Shown here piece by piece: positions 32,930-42,107 of a stretch of DNA of 64,000 nt (positions are counted from its first letter, which is position 1; each line of letters starts with the position of its first letter). The position numbers and the translations under genes were made by a program. The stretch is from Pseudomonas mediterranea CFBP 5447. Lineage in GTDB: Bacteria > Pseudomonadota > Gammaproteobacteria > Pseudomonadales > Pseudomonadaceae. Location: the NCBI RefSeq assembly GCF_000774145.1, contig NZ_KN322987.1:601457-665456 (forward strand). Reading direction: 5' to 3'. The notes beneath the pieces were generated by a model. That model made no database searches and was not told where the DNA came from. It saw only the letters and a list, made by a program, of their open reading frames with translations.

Positions 32930-33170
32930 ACCCACCGCCATCGCGAGCAGGCTCGCTCCCGCCCTGAATAGTGCTCGAGCACACATCCGAGCACGCCGCC
33001 GGACCCTGTGGGAGCGAGCTTGCTCGCGATGGCGGCACATTCAACATCAATGCAAGCTGACCCACCGTCATCGCGAGCAGGCTCGCTCCCACCCTGAATA
33101 GTGCTCGCTCACACATCCGAGCACGCCGCCGAACCCTGTGGGAGCGAGCTTGCTCGCGATGGCGGCATGG
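32930..33170. repeat. Four REP copies forming a tandem duplication
   Basis: The REPs are at 32931-32962, 33006-33036, 33062-33092 and 33138-33168. They alternate in orientation, and the intervening spacer with GAATAGTGCTCG and CACACATCCGAGCACGCC is duplicated, giving a unit of about 132 bases present twice. The outward-facing copies have CTTGCTCGCG instead of CCTGCTCGCG. This occupies most of the 420-base gap after the PheC-like gene. The remaining 165 bases up to 33335 should contain the promoter of the repeat-protein gene. Confidence 0.88.
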
Positions 33171-33335
33171 AAGTTTGTATCGGTCTGTATATGAACGGCA
33201 GTTTGATACGAAACCGCCGATTTCGAGGTTTTCAGGCACACACCAGCGATACACCCGGGCGTTTAACTGTGCACACCGGATAGCAGCGACACACCCGCTG
33301 CACGGTCCACTCAATCAAACGCAAGGAGAACCACC

Positions 33336-33707
33336 ATGTTCAATTTCCCAAAAGCTTCGTCCCTGGTAATCGCACTGGCACTGGTTGGCGGCTTCGGCCT
33401 GTCGAATATCGCTTCGGCAACAGACAGCAGCGCGCCGGCGCATCAGTTGGCCGAAGGTGGGTCTGATCGCCTGATCCAGAACCGCGTGGCCGAAGGTGGC
33501 TCCGATCGCCTGATCCAGAATCGCGTGGCCGAAGGCGGCTCCGATCGCCTGATCCAGAATCGCGTAGCCGAAGGTGGCTCCGATCGCCTGATGGAAAATC
33601 GTGTCGCTGAAGACGGCTCCGATCGTTTGCTTGAGAATCGTGTCGCCGAAGGCGGGGCCGATCGTCTGCAGGAGCTGCGTGAGCGCAACGCCGCAGCCGT
33701 CGCCTAG
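33336..33707 (+). CDS. Secreted protein with six 13-residue repeats
   Basis: This 123-residue protein has a signal peptide (about 1-29, cleavage near ASATD). It then has six head-to-tail repeats (residues 38-115) with consensus VAEGGSDRLIQNR, followed by a short tail rich in Ala and Arg. Repeats 1-3 are nearly identical and 4-6 diverge at the last positions (MENR, LLENR, LQELR). The spacing and alternating Asp/Arg with a central Leu suggest a repetitive turn-helix or beta structure, possibly binding cations through GGSD. No Cys is present. AAGGAG precedes the ATG. I know similar repeat proteins in Pseudomonas but no proven function. Confidence 0.75.
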   Translation: MFNFPKASSLVIALALVGGFGLSNIASATDSSAPAHQLAEGGSDRLIQNRVAEGGSDRLIQNRVAEGGSDRLIQNRVAEGGSDRLMENRVAEDGSDRLLENRVAEGGADRLQELRERNAAAVA

Positions 33708-33831
33708 ATCGTGCCGAACCTGGCTCGACCTCTCCGGGGCCCCGCCGTGTGCTGCGGCCCCGACATTATCCTGCATCCACCGCCATCCCTGCTCGCGAAG
33801 CGGCCGACCAGGCAACGTCCCACTCACAGAT

Positions 33832-34272
33832 TCAATCACCGGGACGCTGGCGAAAACTCACCGCCAACCGGTTCCAGCTGTTGATGGTGCTGATCGCCAT
33901 TGTCAGGTCCACCAGTTCCTCCTCGCTGAAACAGGCACGGGCCTGGGCATAGACATCGTCCGGCACCTGGCTCTGGGCCAACAGCGTCACCGCCTCGGTC
34001 CAAGCCAGGGCAGCACGCTCGCGGTCAGTAAAGAAGCCGCTGTCACGCCAGACGGCTACCGCGTACAGGCGCCGCTCGGTCTCACCCAGGCGTCGTGCAT
34101 CCACCGAATGCATGTCCGTGCAGAAGGCACAGCCATTGAGTTGCGAGGCGCGGATCTTGATCAGGTGCAGCAGCGCCGGTTCGATACTCAGACGGCTGGT
34201 CAGCGCTTCCAGGCCAATCATCGCTTTCATCGCCCCAGGGGAGGCACTGTAGTAATCCAGACGCTGGCTCAT
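33832..34272 (-). CDS. Carboxymuconolactone decarboxylase / AhpD-like peroxidase family protein
   Basis: This 146-residue helical protein has the AhpD-type redox motif CAFCTDMH (two Cys spaced by two residues with a His five residues after the second) in ASQLNGCAFCTDMHSVDAR, so peroxidase or disulphide reductase activity is likely. The length suits the single-domain group. ATG 34272 (MSQRLDYY) is the normal family start, with GGAG seven bases upstream; the frame remains open to 34413. A MocR-type regulator is divergent 203 bases away, which commonly controls such genes. Physiological substrate is unknown. Confidence 0.85.
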   Translation of the reverse strand: MSQRLDYYSASPGAMKAMIGLEALTSRLSIEPALLHLIKIRASQLNGCAFCTDMHSVDARRLGETERRLYAVAVWRDSGFFTDRERAALAWTEAVTLLAQSQVPDDVYAQARACFSEEELVDLTMAISTINSWNRLAVSFRQRPGD

Positions 34273-34474
34273 GTCGGGCTCCGTGACAGGAATACCTGCA
34301 CGGTAGAACCTGAAGGCCATCAGCGACAGGTCCAATTGCTCGAAAAAAACCGGGCCACTGCGCGCCAGGCCAATCTGCCAGATTTTCTCTACGCAACTTC
34401 TATCCGAATGCACAATGCAGGTAATCTTGCAGCTTTGACGCTGCCATCAGGCGATAGTCCAGGAGCCCGCGGGT

Positions 34475-35908
34475 ATGGAACTTCATGTCGTCATCAACGG
34501 CCGCAAGGACCTGACAAGCCAGTTGTACCAACAGTTGCGCAGCGCCATCGAAAGCGGTCGCCTGGCAGCGGGCACACAGCTGCCACCCAGTCGCCTGCTG
34601 GCTGAACAATTGGGCGTTTCGCGTAAGACCGTTTCCGACACCTACGCCCAGTTGACCTACGAGAATTTCCTGACCGGCATCATCGGCAAAGGCACCTACG
34701 TCAATGCGCGGCCGGCCAGGATCGTGCGCAAGCAAAACCACCGGGAGCTGGCCGGGGCCGACGTCGTCGAGGCCTGGCGCAGCATGCCGGACCTGCTGCG
34801 TCATCCGACGCCCGAAAGCGCATTGCGTTACGACTTCATCGGCGGCGCCACCGGCAAGGGGCAGTTCCCCCTGGACGATTGGCGTCGCTGCACCGCCCAC
34901 GCCCTGCGCCAGATCGCCAATGCCAAGGGTTTCTACAGTCAGCCCGGGGGCCTGCCGGCACTGCGCAATGCCATAGCCCGGCACATCGCATTTTCCCGAG
35001 GGGTCAACTGCCAGGACGATGACGTGGTGGTGTGCAACGGTGCGCAACAGGCCCTGGACCTGATCTCACGGGTATTGACCCGGCCCGGCAGCCTGGTGGC
35101 AATGGAGGACCCTGGCTATCCACCGGCGCGACTGCTGTTCGGCTCCCACGGCGCCACGGTGGCCGGAGTGCCGGTGGATGACCAGGGCATGCGGGTGGAC
35201 CTGATCCCGGACGGCACGCGGCTGATCTATGTCACGCCGTCCCACCAATTCCCCCTGGGCATGCCCCTGAGCCAGGCCCGGCGCGAGGCCCTGCTGGCGC
35301 GAGCCTATGAGCTTGGCGCGATCATCATCGAAGACGATTACGACAGCGAATTCCGCTACGAGGGCCGGCCCGCCGACTCGCTGCAGAGCATGGACGAACG
35401 GGGCATCGTGGCGTACGTCGGGACATTCTCCAAGACCCTGCTACCGGAGTTGCGGCTCGGCTACGCCATCCTGCCGCCGGCGATTCTCGAAGCGGTGATC
35501 CTGGCCAAGCGCCTCACCGATCAGCACACCTCCACCCTGCCCCAATGGGCGCTGGCCAAGTTCATCGCCGAAGGCTGCCTGCTCAAACACATCCGTCGCT
35601 GCCACGCCTTGTATGCCGGACGTCGCGAGCGAATCCTGGCGCGTATGTCCGGGGACCTGTCGCCCTGGTTCGAAGCCGTGCCCACCACCGCCGGTTTCCA
35701 CCTGGCGGTATTGTGCAAAGTACCCATCGATCTGCCACTGGTGATCGAGCTGGCGAAAAAAGTCGAGGTCGGGCTGTACAGCCTTGAAGGTTTCTTCAAC
35801 GAAGAGCCGCCACGACCGGGCCTGTTCTTCGGTTTTGGTGCCATCGAAGTCCTGGACATCGACATCGCCCTGGATCGCTTGCGGGACATCCTGCAGCAGG
35901 TCGCCTGA
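34475..35908 (+). CDS. MocR/PdxR-type regulator (GntR DNA-binding domain + aminotransferase fold)
   Basis: This 477-residue protein has an N-terminal GntR winged helix-turn-helix (about 12-80, LPPSRLLAEQLGVSRKTVSDTYAQL). It is joined to a fold-type I aminotransferase domain with PLP lysine K320 in GTFSKTLLPELRLGY and the cofactor-contacting D in EDDYDSEFRYEGRP. MocR proteins sense PLP or an amino acid derivative. It is transcribed away from the AhpD-like gene, its probable target; a PdxR role is less likely because no pdxS/pdxT genes are nearby. A hairpin follows the stop. The ABM monooxygenase gene 119 bases downstream is probably separate. Confidence 0.9.
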   Translation: MELHVVINGRKDLTSQLYQQLRSAIESGRLAAGTQLPPSRLLAEQLGVSRKTVSDTYAQLTYENFLTGIIGKGTYVNARPARIVRKQNHRELAGADVVEAWRSMPDLLRHPTPESALRYDFIGGATGKGQFPLDDWRRCTAHALRQIANAKGFYSQPGGLPALRNAIARHIAFSRGVNCQDDDVVVCNGAQQALDLISRVLTRPGSLVAMEDPGYPPARLLFGSHGATVAGVPVDDQGMRVDLIPDGTRLIYVTPSHQFPLGMPLSQARREALLARAYELGAIIIEDDYDSEFRYEGRPADSLQSMDERGIVAYVGTFSKTLLPELRLGYAILPPAILEAVILAKRLTDQHTSTLPQWALAKFIAEGCLLKHIRRCHALYAGRRERILARMSGDLSPWFEAVPTTAGFHLAVLCKVPIDLPLVIELAKKVEVGLYSLEGFFNEEPPRPGLFFGFGAIEVLDIDIALDRLRDILQQVA

Positions 35909-35952
35909 ACGATTGGACTGCCCGCTTATCCGCCGATTGGCTGTTTGAGGTT

Positions 35953-35981
35953 CGCCCATGCAGGCCTATCCTGCATGGGCG
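35953..35981 (+). terminator. Hairpin after the MocR gene
   Basis: A perfect 12-base-pair stem CGCCCATGCAGG/CCTGCATGGGCG with a five-base loop lies 44 bases after the stop. The following TCGTTGATT is only weakly T-rich, so termination may be incomplete. Confidence 0.55.
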
Positions 35982-36027
35982 TCGTTGATTGTGAACATCC
36001 GTCCGACTTGATTCAGGAGCCTGAACA

Positions 36028-36321
36028 ATGTCTCGCCAAGTGATCAATACCGTCCAGGTGCAAGCCGCCGCCGGTCGCTCGGAAGAACTGGGCCGACAGT
36101 TGCAGCAAATCGTCGAAACCCTGCGCACCCAGCCCGGCTGCGACGCCTACATGGTCGACCGCTGTCCGGTGGACGGCGACCGCTGGACCGTCAGCGCCCG
36201 CTGGCAATCGGAAGCGGCCATGCAGGCTCACTTCAACTGCCCCGAAGTGCAGGGCTTCATCGGCCTGATCGACAACCGCCTGGCCCGAAGCGTGGATTTC
36301 AATAGTTTTCCGATTGTTTGA
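36028..36321 (+). CDS. Antibiotic biosynthesis monooxygenase (ABM) domain protein
   Basis: This 97-residue single-domain ABM protein is of the YgiN/quinol-monooxygenase type, a ferredoxin-like dimer that oxidises quinols or related aromatics without cofactor. The start VINTVQVQAAAGRSEELGRQL and the RWTVSARWQSEAAMQAHF segment are family-typical. The two Cys (GCDAYMVDRC) are unusual in position but may be structural. CAGGAG precedes the ATG. It is a single gene between the MocR hairpin and a palindromic repeat. No partner reductase is adjacent. Confidence 0.8.
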   Translation: MSRQVINTVQVQAAAGRSEELGRQLQQIVETLRTQPGCDAYMVDRCPVDGDRWTVSARWQSEAAMQAHFNCPEVQGFIGLIDNRLARSVDFNSFPIV

Positions 36322-36349
36322 ACGGCCCACGCTCCCGAGCCGGACCCCA

Positions 36350-36492
36350 TGTGGCGAGGGGATTTAGCGAAACGTCGCACCGCCCCGCCGGGCTGCGCAG
36401 CGGCCCCAAGATATTCGTGACGGCGCCTATCTGGCGAGTGCTGCGCACTCGAGCGGGGCGGTGCGACGTTTCGATAAATCCCCTCGCCACAG
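36350..36492. repeat. Long inverted repeat, GTGGCGAGGGGATTTA family
   Basis: Arms of about 37 bases (GTGGCGAGGGGATTTA... and its inverse ending CCCCTCGCCAC) enclose a shorter GC-rich core with a second palindrome. The family shares its outer bases GTGGCGAGGG with the repeats at 48575 and 56465 but differs inside. It fills most of the 324-base gap between the ABM and cupin genes. Confidence 0.8.
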
Positions 36493-36645
36493 GGTTATGG
36501 TCCAGTCAGTTGCAAATCCGTAATAGGCCAATTGGTCTACCGCCCTTCCGAAAGATTGGACGTTTGCTTGCCCCATCATCGGGCATAGGGTGGATCCATC
36601 GCCGCAACAGTGCGGATCCACTCAAAACCCACGAAGGCCATTGCC

Positions 36646-37050
36646 ATGAAAACTCTCTCCCTGATCGCCGCCCTCAGCCTGCTGCCCATCGCCCAGGTCT
36701 ACGCCCACGAAACCGCACCTTCGGAGAAGGTCCAGGTGTTGCAGGAAAAGATGCTGAAAAACCTGCCGGGCAAGAAAGCCATGATGCTGACCGTCGACTA
36801 CGCCCCAGGCCAGTCGTCCATCGCCCACAAACACGAGGGCACGGCCATGGCCTACGTGCTCGAAGGCGCCATCACCTCCCAGGTCAAAGGCGAACCGGCG
36901 ATCACCTACAAGGCCGGGGAGTTCTGGTACGAAGCAGCGGGATCCGAGCACCTGGTCTCGAAAAACGCCAGCGCGACCGAGCCGGCGAAGCTGCTGGTGT
37001 TCATGGTGATGGGTGAGAAGGAAGCGGTGTTGATTCCGCTGAAGAAATAA
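36646..37050 (+). CDS. Secreted cupin-domain protein
   Basis: This 134-residue protein has a signal peptide (cleavage near VYAHE) and a single cupin barrel. The first cupin motif HKHEGTAMAYVLEG supplies two His and a Glu, and the second (WYEAAGSEHLVSKN) a further His for a metal site. Members of this group are periplasmic, often annotated only as cupin proteins. ATG 36646 has GAAGG about nine bases upstream; an in-frame ATG at 36610 would precede the signal peptide with polar residues. Substrate is unknown. Confidence 0.8.
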   Translation: MKTLSLIAALSLLPIAQVYAHETAPSEKVQVLQEKMLKNLPGKKAMMLTVDYAPGQSSIAHKHEGTAMAYVLEGAITSQVKGEPAITYKAGEFWYEAAGSEHLVSKNASATEPAKLLVFMVMGEKEAVLIPLKK

Positions 37051-37060
37051 CACCGCAATC

Positions 37061-37158
37061 CCCTTGTGGGAGCGAGCCTGCTCGCGATAGCGGAAACACA
37101 GCCAACATCATCGTCGATTGACCCGCCGCCATCGCGAGCAGGCTCGCTCCCACAAGGG
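37061..37158. repeat. REP pair (REPIN)
   Basis: Inverted REP elements at 37064 and ending 37156, about 35 bases apart, between the cupin gene and the bidirectional terminator. Confidence 0.9.
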
Positions 37159-37188
37159 AAATCGGTGCCTGGCATGGACCGGCGCCCA

Positions 37189-37226
37189 CAAAAAAGCCCC
37201 GCATCTCTCAATGCGGGGCTTTTTCA
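37189..37226. terminator. Bidirectional terminator between the cupin gene and gdhB
   Basis: AAAAAGCCCCGCAT and ATGCGGGGCTTTTT form a stem of up to 14 base pairs around a six-base loop. The A run on one side and T run on the other make it work for both convergent genes. Confidence 0.92.
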
Positions 37227-37238
37227 TTCAACGCCGGA

Positions 37239-40200
37239 TCAGTTGGCCGTCACGACCGCCTGACCTGCCAACGCCAAGTCCAGCAGTTCGCGGTTGGCAA
37301 CCGCGTACATGGCGTAGTCGGTGGCGCTGGCGGCACGGATGTCCACCAGCATGGCACGCCAGCGCTCGACCATGTCCTGCTGCTGCTCCAGCCACAGCGC
37401 CAGGCGGGTCTCCACGTCCTGGGTGCCGTCGCCCTGTTGCAGGACCGAGATGGTGATCGCCCGTTGCTGCCAGTCGACGTCATCGCGGAACGCTTCGCGG
37501 GCCAGGGCTTGCCAGTTGTTTTCCACCGGCAAGGCACTGATCTGCTGCAGGTACCAGGTGATGTCCAGCGCGCTGCCCACGGCGAAGTAGGCCTTGGCCA
37601 CATCGGCGGCGTCCTGGCCGGTGACGTCGGACGCCTCGATGATCGGCAGCAAGGTGTACAGGTGCGTGGTGCCGGCAACCATGCGCGCCAGCAGTTCCGG
37701 CACACCGGCGGCCACGTAGGCCTGGTAGCGGGTCTGCCAGCCTTCGCGGGTCGGGCCTTCCAGCAATTCGTCGAGCTTGAGGCCCAACGCCGCCAGGTGC
37801 GGACCGAAGTGAGCCACGTCGCGGGCAGCGTTCTGCTCGTTACGGCGGCTGCGCAGGAACCAGCGGGTCGCACGACGGCCCAGGCGCATCAGCTCATCCA
37901 TCAGCTCCAGTTGCACGTCGGCCGACACCTGGTGGTCCAGGGCTTCGATCTGACGGAACCAGTGTGGAAGATGGAAGATGTCCCGCACGATCACATATGC
38001 GCCAGCCACGTTCGCCGGGCTCATGCCCGTGGACTCCTTGAGCCGTTGGACGAAGGTGATGCCCATGTGGTTGACCAGGTCGTTGGCGATCTGGGTGCTG
38101 ACGATCTCGCGCTTCAGGCGGTGGCGACGCATGGCCTCGGAGAACTTGCTCACCAGCGTCGGCGGGAACGCGGTTTCCATGTCGCGGGTCAGGTAGTCGT
38201 CGTCCGGTACCAGCGAATTGAGCAACGCTTCCTTGAGGTCGATCTTGCTGTAGGAGATCAGCACCGACAGTTCGGCACGGGTCAGGCCATGGCCTGCCGC
38301 GACACGTTCGGCCAGTTGGTCTTCGGTCGGCAGGAACTCGATGGCGCGGTCCAGCTTGCCACGGGCCTCCAGATCGTTCATCAGGCGCTTGTATTCGGCG
38401 ATCCGCACGAATGCGCGACGGGCCGCCAGGGACAGGGCCTGGGTTTGCTTGTAGTTGTTGCCCAACACCAGGCCACCGACTTCGTCGGTCATGCTCGCCA
38501 GCAACTGGTTACGTTGCTTGTCGGTCATGTCGCCGGCCTGCACCACTTCGTTGAGCAGGATCTTGATGTTCACTTCATGGTCGGAGCAGTCCACACCGCC
38601 CGCATTGTCGATGAAGTCGGTGTTGGTGGCGCCGCCATGCAGGCCGAACTCGACACGGCCCAACTGGGTCATGCCCAGGTTGCCGCCCTCGCCCACCACC
38701 TTGCAGCGCAGTTCGTTACCGTTCACGCGCAGCGCATCGTTGGCCTTGTCGCCGACATCGGCGTGGCTTTCGGTGCTGGCCTTGACGTAGGTGCCGATAC
38801 CGCCGTTCCAAAGCAGGTCCACCGGTGCCTTAAGCAAGGCATTCAGCAGTTCCGTCGGGGTCAGCTTGTCGGCCTTGATGTCGAAACGTGCCTGCATCTG
38901 CGGGGTGATGGCGATGCTTTTCGCGCTGCGCGAGAAGATGCCGCCGCCTTCGGACATGATGCTGGTGTCGTAGTCGGTCCAGGCCGAACGCGGCAGGTCG
39001 AACAGACGCTTGCGCTCGGCGAAGCTGCTGGCCGGTTCCGGGTTCGGGTCGATGAAGATGTGCAGGTGGTTGAACGCCGCCACCAGTTGCAGCTTGTCGG
39101 ACATCAACAAACCGTTACCGAACACGTCGCCCGCCATGTCGCCGACGCCGACCACGGTGATGCTGTCTTCCTGGACGTTGATGCCGCGCTCGCGGAAGTG
39201 GCGCTGCACGCCGACCCACGCGCCCTTGGCGGTGATGCCCATTTTCTTGTGGTCATAGCCGGCCGAGCCGCCGGAGGCGAAGGCGTCGCCCAGCCAGAAG
39301 CCGTAGTCGATGGCAATGCCGTTGGCGATGTCGGAGAAGGTCGCGGTGCCCTTGTCGGCAGCCACTACCAGGTACGGGTCATCGTCGTCATGCCGTACGA
39401 CGTTGGCCGGCGGCACCAGGGCGCCGTCCTTGAGGTTGTCGGTGATGTCCAGCAGGCCGGAGATGAAGATGCGGTAGCAGGCGATGCCCTCGGCCGCGAT
39501 CTCGTCCCGGCTGCCGCCCAGTGGCAGGCGACGCGGGAGGAAGCCGCCCTTGGCGCCGACCGGCACGATCACCGAGTTCTTCACTTGCTGGGCTTTTACC
39601 AGCCCTAGGACTTCGGTGCGGTAGTCTTCTTCACGGTCGGACCAGCGCAGGCCGCCACGGGCAACGTTGCCGAAGCGCAGGTGCACGCCTTCGACCCGTG
39701 GCGAGTAGACGAAGATCTCGAACTTGGGCACCGGCTTCGGCAGTTCCGGGATCAGGTGCGGGTTGAACTTGAAGCTGAAGTAGGACTTGTTCTGGCCGTG
39801 GGCGTCGGTCTGGTAGAAGTTGGTCCGCAGGGTGGCCTTGATCAGGTCCAGGTAGCGACGCAGGATGCGGTCTTCGTTGAGCACCTGGACGTCGTCCAGT
39901 GCCGTGAGGATCGCCTGCTCCAAACGCAGTTGCTTGTCTTCCAGGTCCTCGCCGGAGAGCTTGCGGGCCAGGTAGAAGCGGGTCTTGAACAACCGGGTCA
40001 GCTCGCGAGCGATGTCGGTGTGGTTGTTCAGGGTGCTGGCGATGTAGCCCAGGTCGAAGCCCAGGCGGATCTGCTTGAGATAGCGGGCGTAGGCACGCAG
40101 CAGCGCCACGTCGCGCCACGGCAGGCCGGCGGTCAGCACCAGGCGGTTGAACGCGTCGTTCTCGGCATCGCCGCTGACGATGTGGACGAAGGCGTCCTGC

Positions 40201-42107
40201 AAGGTGTCGTTGAGCTGCTGGATGTCGAGGTTCACCCCTTCGGCGGCGGTGAAGGCGAAGTCGTGGATCCAGAACTCGCGGCCGTTGGTGTGGCGCAGGC
40301 GGTACGGGAACTCACCCAGCACGCGCAGGCCGAGGTTTTCCAGGATCGGCAGCACATCGGACAGCGCCAGCGGCGTGTCGGCGTGATACAGCTTGCAGTG
40401 CAGCTCACGCTGGCCGGAGACCTGGCCCAGCGGCTGGTAGAAGCTCATGACCAGCGGATTTTTTTCATTCAGGCTCAGCAGGTGCTGCATGTCGACCACC
40501 GCCGAATGCGCGGCGAAGCGCTCGCGGTAGCCGGCCGGGAAGCCTTTCGGGTAGTCGGCGAGCACGTTGGTGCCCTGGGCTTCGCCGAAGCTCTCGATGA
40601 CCAGGCTGGCGTAGTCGTCCTGCCAGCTGCGGCAGGCCTGTACCACTTCTTTTTCCAGCAGCAGCGGGTCGATGTCGATGCGGTTCTTCGGGTCCACCCG
40701 CAGGATCAACTGCACGCGGGCCAGTACCGATTCGGAGAAGAACGTCCAGAATTCGCAGTCCGAGGCCTTCAGGCGATCCATCAGCACTTGCTGGATCTTC
40801 TGGCGCACTTCGGTGGAGTAGATGTCGCGCGGCACGTAGGCCAGGCAGTAGCAGAAACGACCGTACGGGTCTTTGCGCAGGAACACGCGGATCTTGTTGC
40901 GTTCCTGGATCTGCACGATGGACATCACGGTGCTGAACAGTTCGTCCACCGGGGTCTGGAACAGATCGTCACGAGGCAGCACTTCGACCACCTGGGCCAG
41001 TTCCTTGCCCAGGTGCGCCTTGGCCTGGAAGCCCGAACGACGTTCGATCTCGGCGACCTTGCGGCGGATGTACGGGATAACGCGTACGCTCTCGCCGTAC
41101 ACCGAGGAGGTGTACAGGCCCATGAAGCGGCATTCCTTGATGACCTTGCCGTCTGCGTCGATTTCACGGATCGACACATAATCCGGATAAGCCGGACGGT
41201 GTACACGGCTCGGATGTGCAGCCTTGGCGAACGACAGCGGCGTCGGTTCACGCAGGTAGTTGACGGCGTAGTCCTCGATGCGCAGGTCATCGGCGGTCAG
41301 GCCGGCGCGCAGCAGCTTGGTCAGGCCGAGGAACGACTCGGGGTCATACTCGATATGGCCGCCATCGGCATCGTCACGGACCACGAACTCTTCATAGCCC
41401 AGGAAGGTGAAGTGGTTGCCCACCAGCCATTCCAGGAAGGTCTTGATCTCGCTTTTTTCGTCGGCATCGATGGCGTAGGCGCTGTTGTCCAGGCTGGTGA
41501 GGATCTCCTGGACCTTGTCCTTCATCGGTTCGAAGTCGGCCACGGCCACGCGCACTTCGCCCAGCACCTGCTCGAGTTCCTTGCTCAGGACGTTGAGTTC
41601 GGCGGCGTTGGCGCAGCGGTCGATTTCCAGGTACATCAGCGACTCTTGCAGCACGCCCTCGCCCTGGGTGCCCTTCGGCAGGATTTCCAGCAACTCGCCC
41701 TTGCTGCCACGACGCACGCTCAGCACGGTGGTCTGCAGGGTATGGATGCTGTAGCCGCGGCGGTTCAGCTCGGTGCGGACCGAGTCCACCAGGAACGGCA
41801 GGTCGTGGTGCAACACTTCCACGGCGGTGTGGGTCGACTGCCAGCCGTGGCGTTCGTAATCGGGGTTGTAGACGCGAACCTGCGATTGCGCGTGGTCGAA
41901 GCGCTCAAGCAGGCGCCAGGCGGACAGGGTGCAGCCGGCGAGGTCGGACAACCGGCGCTGGGTAAGTTCATCGAGGGAAATGATGCCGAAGAATTGTTCA
42001 GCAAACAGCGCCACTTGTGGCAGTGCCTGTTCACTGATGTGCTGCGCCAGTACCGCTTGCAGTTGATGCTGGAAGTCGGCTTTGCTGGCTGCGGTGAAGA
42101 ACGCCAT
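37239..42107 (-). CDS. gdhB: NAD-specific glutamate dehydrogenase, large (GDH-180) type
   Basis: This 1,622-residue enzyme deaminates L-glutamate to 2-oxoglutarate with NAD+, a catabolic role. The N-terminal 600 residues are regulatory (ACT-like and helical regions). The dehydrogenase core lies about 780-1,250, with GGLRWSDREEDYRTEVLGLVKAQQVKN and the substrate-lysine loop VPVGAKGGF near residue 850. A long C-terminal extension follows. In P. aeruginosa this type is induced by arginine and is allosterically controlled. ATG 42107 (MAFFTAASK) has GGAG eight bases upstream; the frame is open to 42149. The length matches the family (about 1,620). It is a single-gene unit ending at a strong terminator. 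Confidence 0.95.
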   Translation of the reverse strand: MAFFTAASKADFQHQLQAVLAQHISEQALPQVALFAEQFFGIISLDELTQRRLSDLAGCTLSAWRLLERFDHAQSQVRVYNPDYERHGWQSTHTAVEVLHHDLPFLVDSVRTELNRRGYSIHTLQTTVLSVRRGSKGELLEILPKGTQGEGVLQESLMYLEIDRCANAAELNVLSKELEQVLGEVRVAVADFEPMKDKVQEILTSLDNSAYAIDADEKSEIKTFLEWLVGNHFTFLGYEEFVVRDDADGGHIEYDPESFLGLTKLLRAGLTADDLRIEDYAVNYLREPTPLSFAKAAHPSRVHRPAYPDYVSIREIDADGKVIKECRFMGLYTSSVYGESVRVIPYIRRKVAEIERRSGFQAKAHLGKELAQVVEVLPRDDLFQTPVDELFSTVMSIVQIQERNKIRVFLRKDPYGRFCYCLAYVPRDIYSTEVRQKIQQVLMDRLKASDCEFWTFFSESVLARVQLILRVDPKNRIDIDPLLLEKEVVQACRSWQDDYASLVIESFGEAQGTNVLADYPKGFPAGYRERFAAHSAVVDMQHLLSLNEKNPLVMSFYQPLGQVSGQRELHCKLYHADTPLALSDVLPILENLGLRVLGEFPYRLRHTNGREFWIHDFAFTAAEGVNLDIQQLNDTLQDAFVHIVSGDAENDAFNRLVLTAGLPWRDVALLRAYARYLKQIRLGFDLGYIASTLNNHTDIARELTRLFKTRFYLARKLSGEDLEDKQLRLEQAILTALDDVQVLNEDRILRRYLDLIKATLRTNFYQTDAHGQNKSYFSFKFNPHLIPELPKPVPKFEIFVYSPRVEGVHLRFGNVARGGLRWSDREEDYRTEVLGLVKAQQVKNSVIVPVGAKGGFLPRRLPLGGSRDEIAAEGIACYRIFISGLLDITDNLKDGALVPPANVVRHDDDDPYLVVAADKGTATFSDIANGIAIDYGFWLGDAFASGGSAGYDHKKMGITAKGAWVGVQRHFRERGINVQEDSITVVGVGDMAGDVFGNGLLMSDKLQLVAAFNHLHIFIDPNPEPASSFAERKRLFDLPRSAWTDYDTSIMSEGGGIFSRSAKSIAITPQMQARFDIKADKLTPTELLNALLKAPVDLLWNGGIGTYVKASTESHADVGDKANDALRVNGNELRCKVVGEGGNLGMTQLGRVEFGLHGGATNTDFIDNAGGVDCSDHEVNIKILLNEVVQAGDMTDKQRNQLLASMTDEVGGLVLGNNYKQTQALSLAARRAFVRIAEYKRLMNDLEARGKLDRAIEFLPTEDQLAERVAAGHGLTRAELSVLISYSKIDLKEALLNSLVPDDDYLTRDMETAFPPTLVSKFSEAMRRHRLKREIVSTQIANDLVNHMGITFVQRLKESTGMSPANVAGAYVIVRDIFHLPHWFRQIEALDHQVSADVQLELMDELMRLGRRATRWFLRSRRNEQNAARDVAHFGPHLAALGLKLDELLEGPTREGWQTRYQAYVAAGVPELLARMVAGTTHLYTLLPIIEASDVTGQDAADVAKAYFAVGSALDITWYLQQISALPVENNWQALAREAFRDDVDWQQRAITISVLQQGDGTQDVETRLALWLEQQQDMVERWRAMLVDIRAASATDYAMYAVANRELLDLALAGQAVVTAN

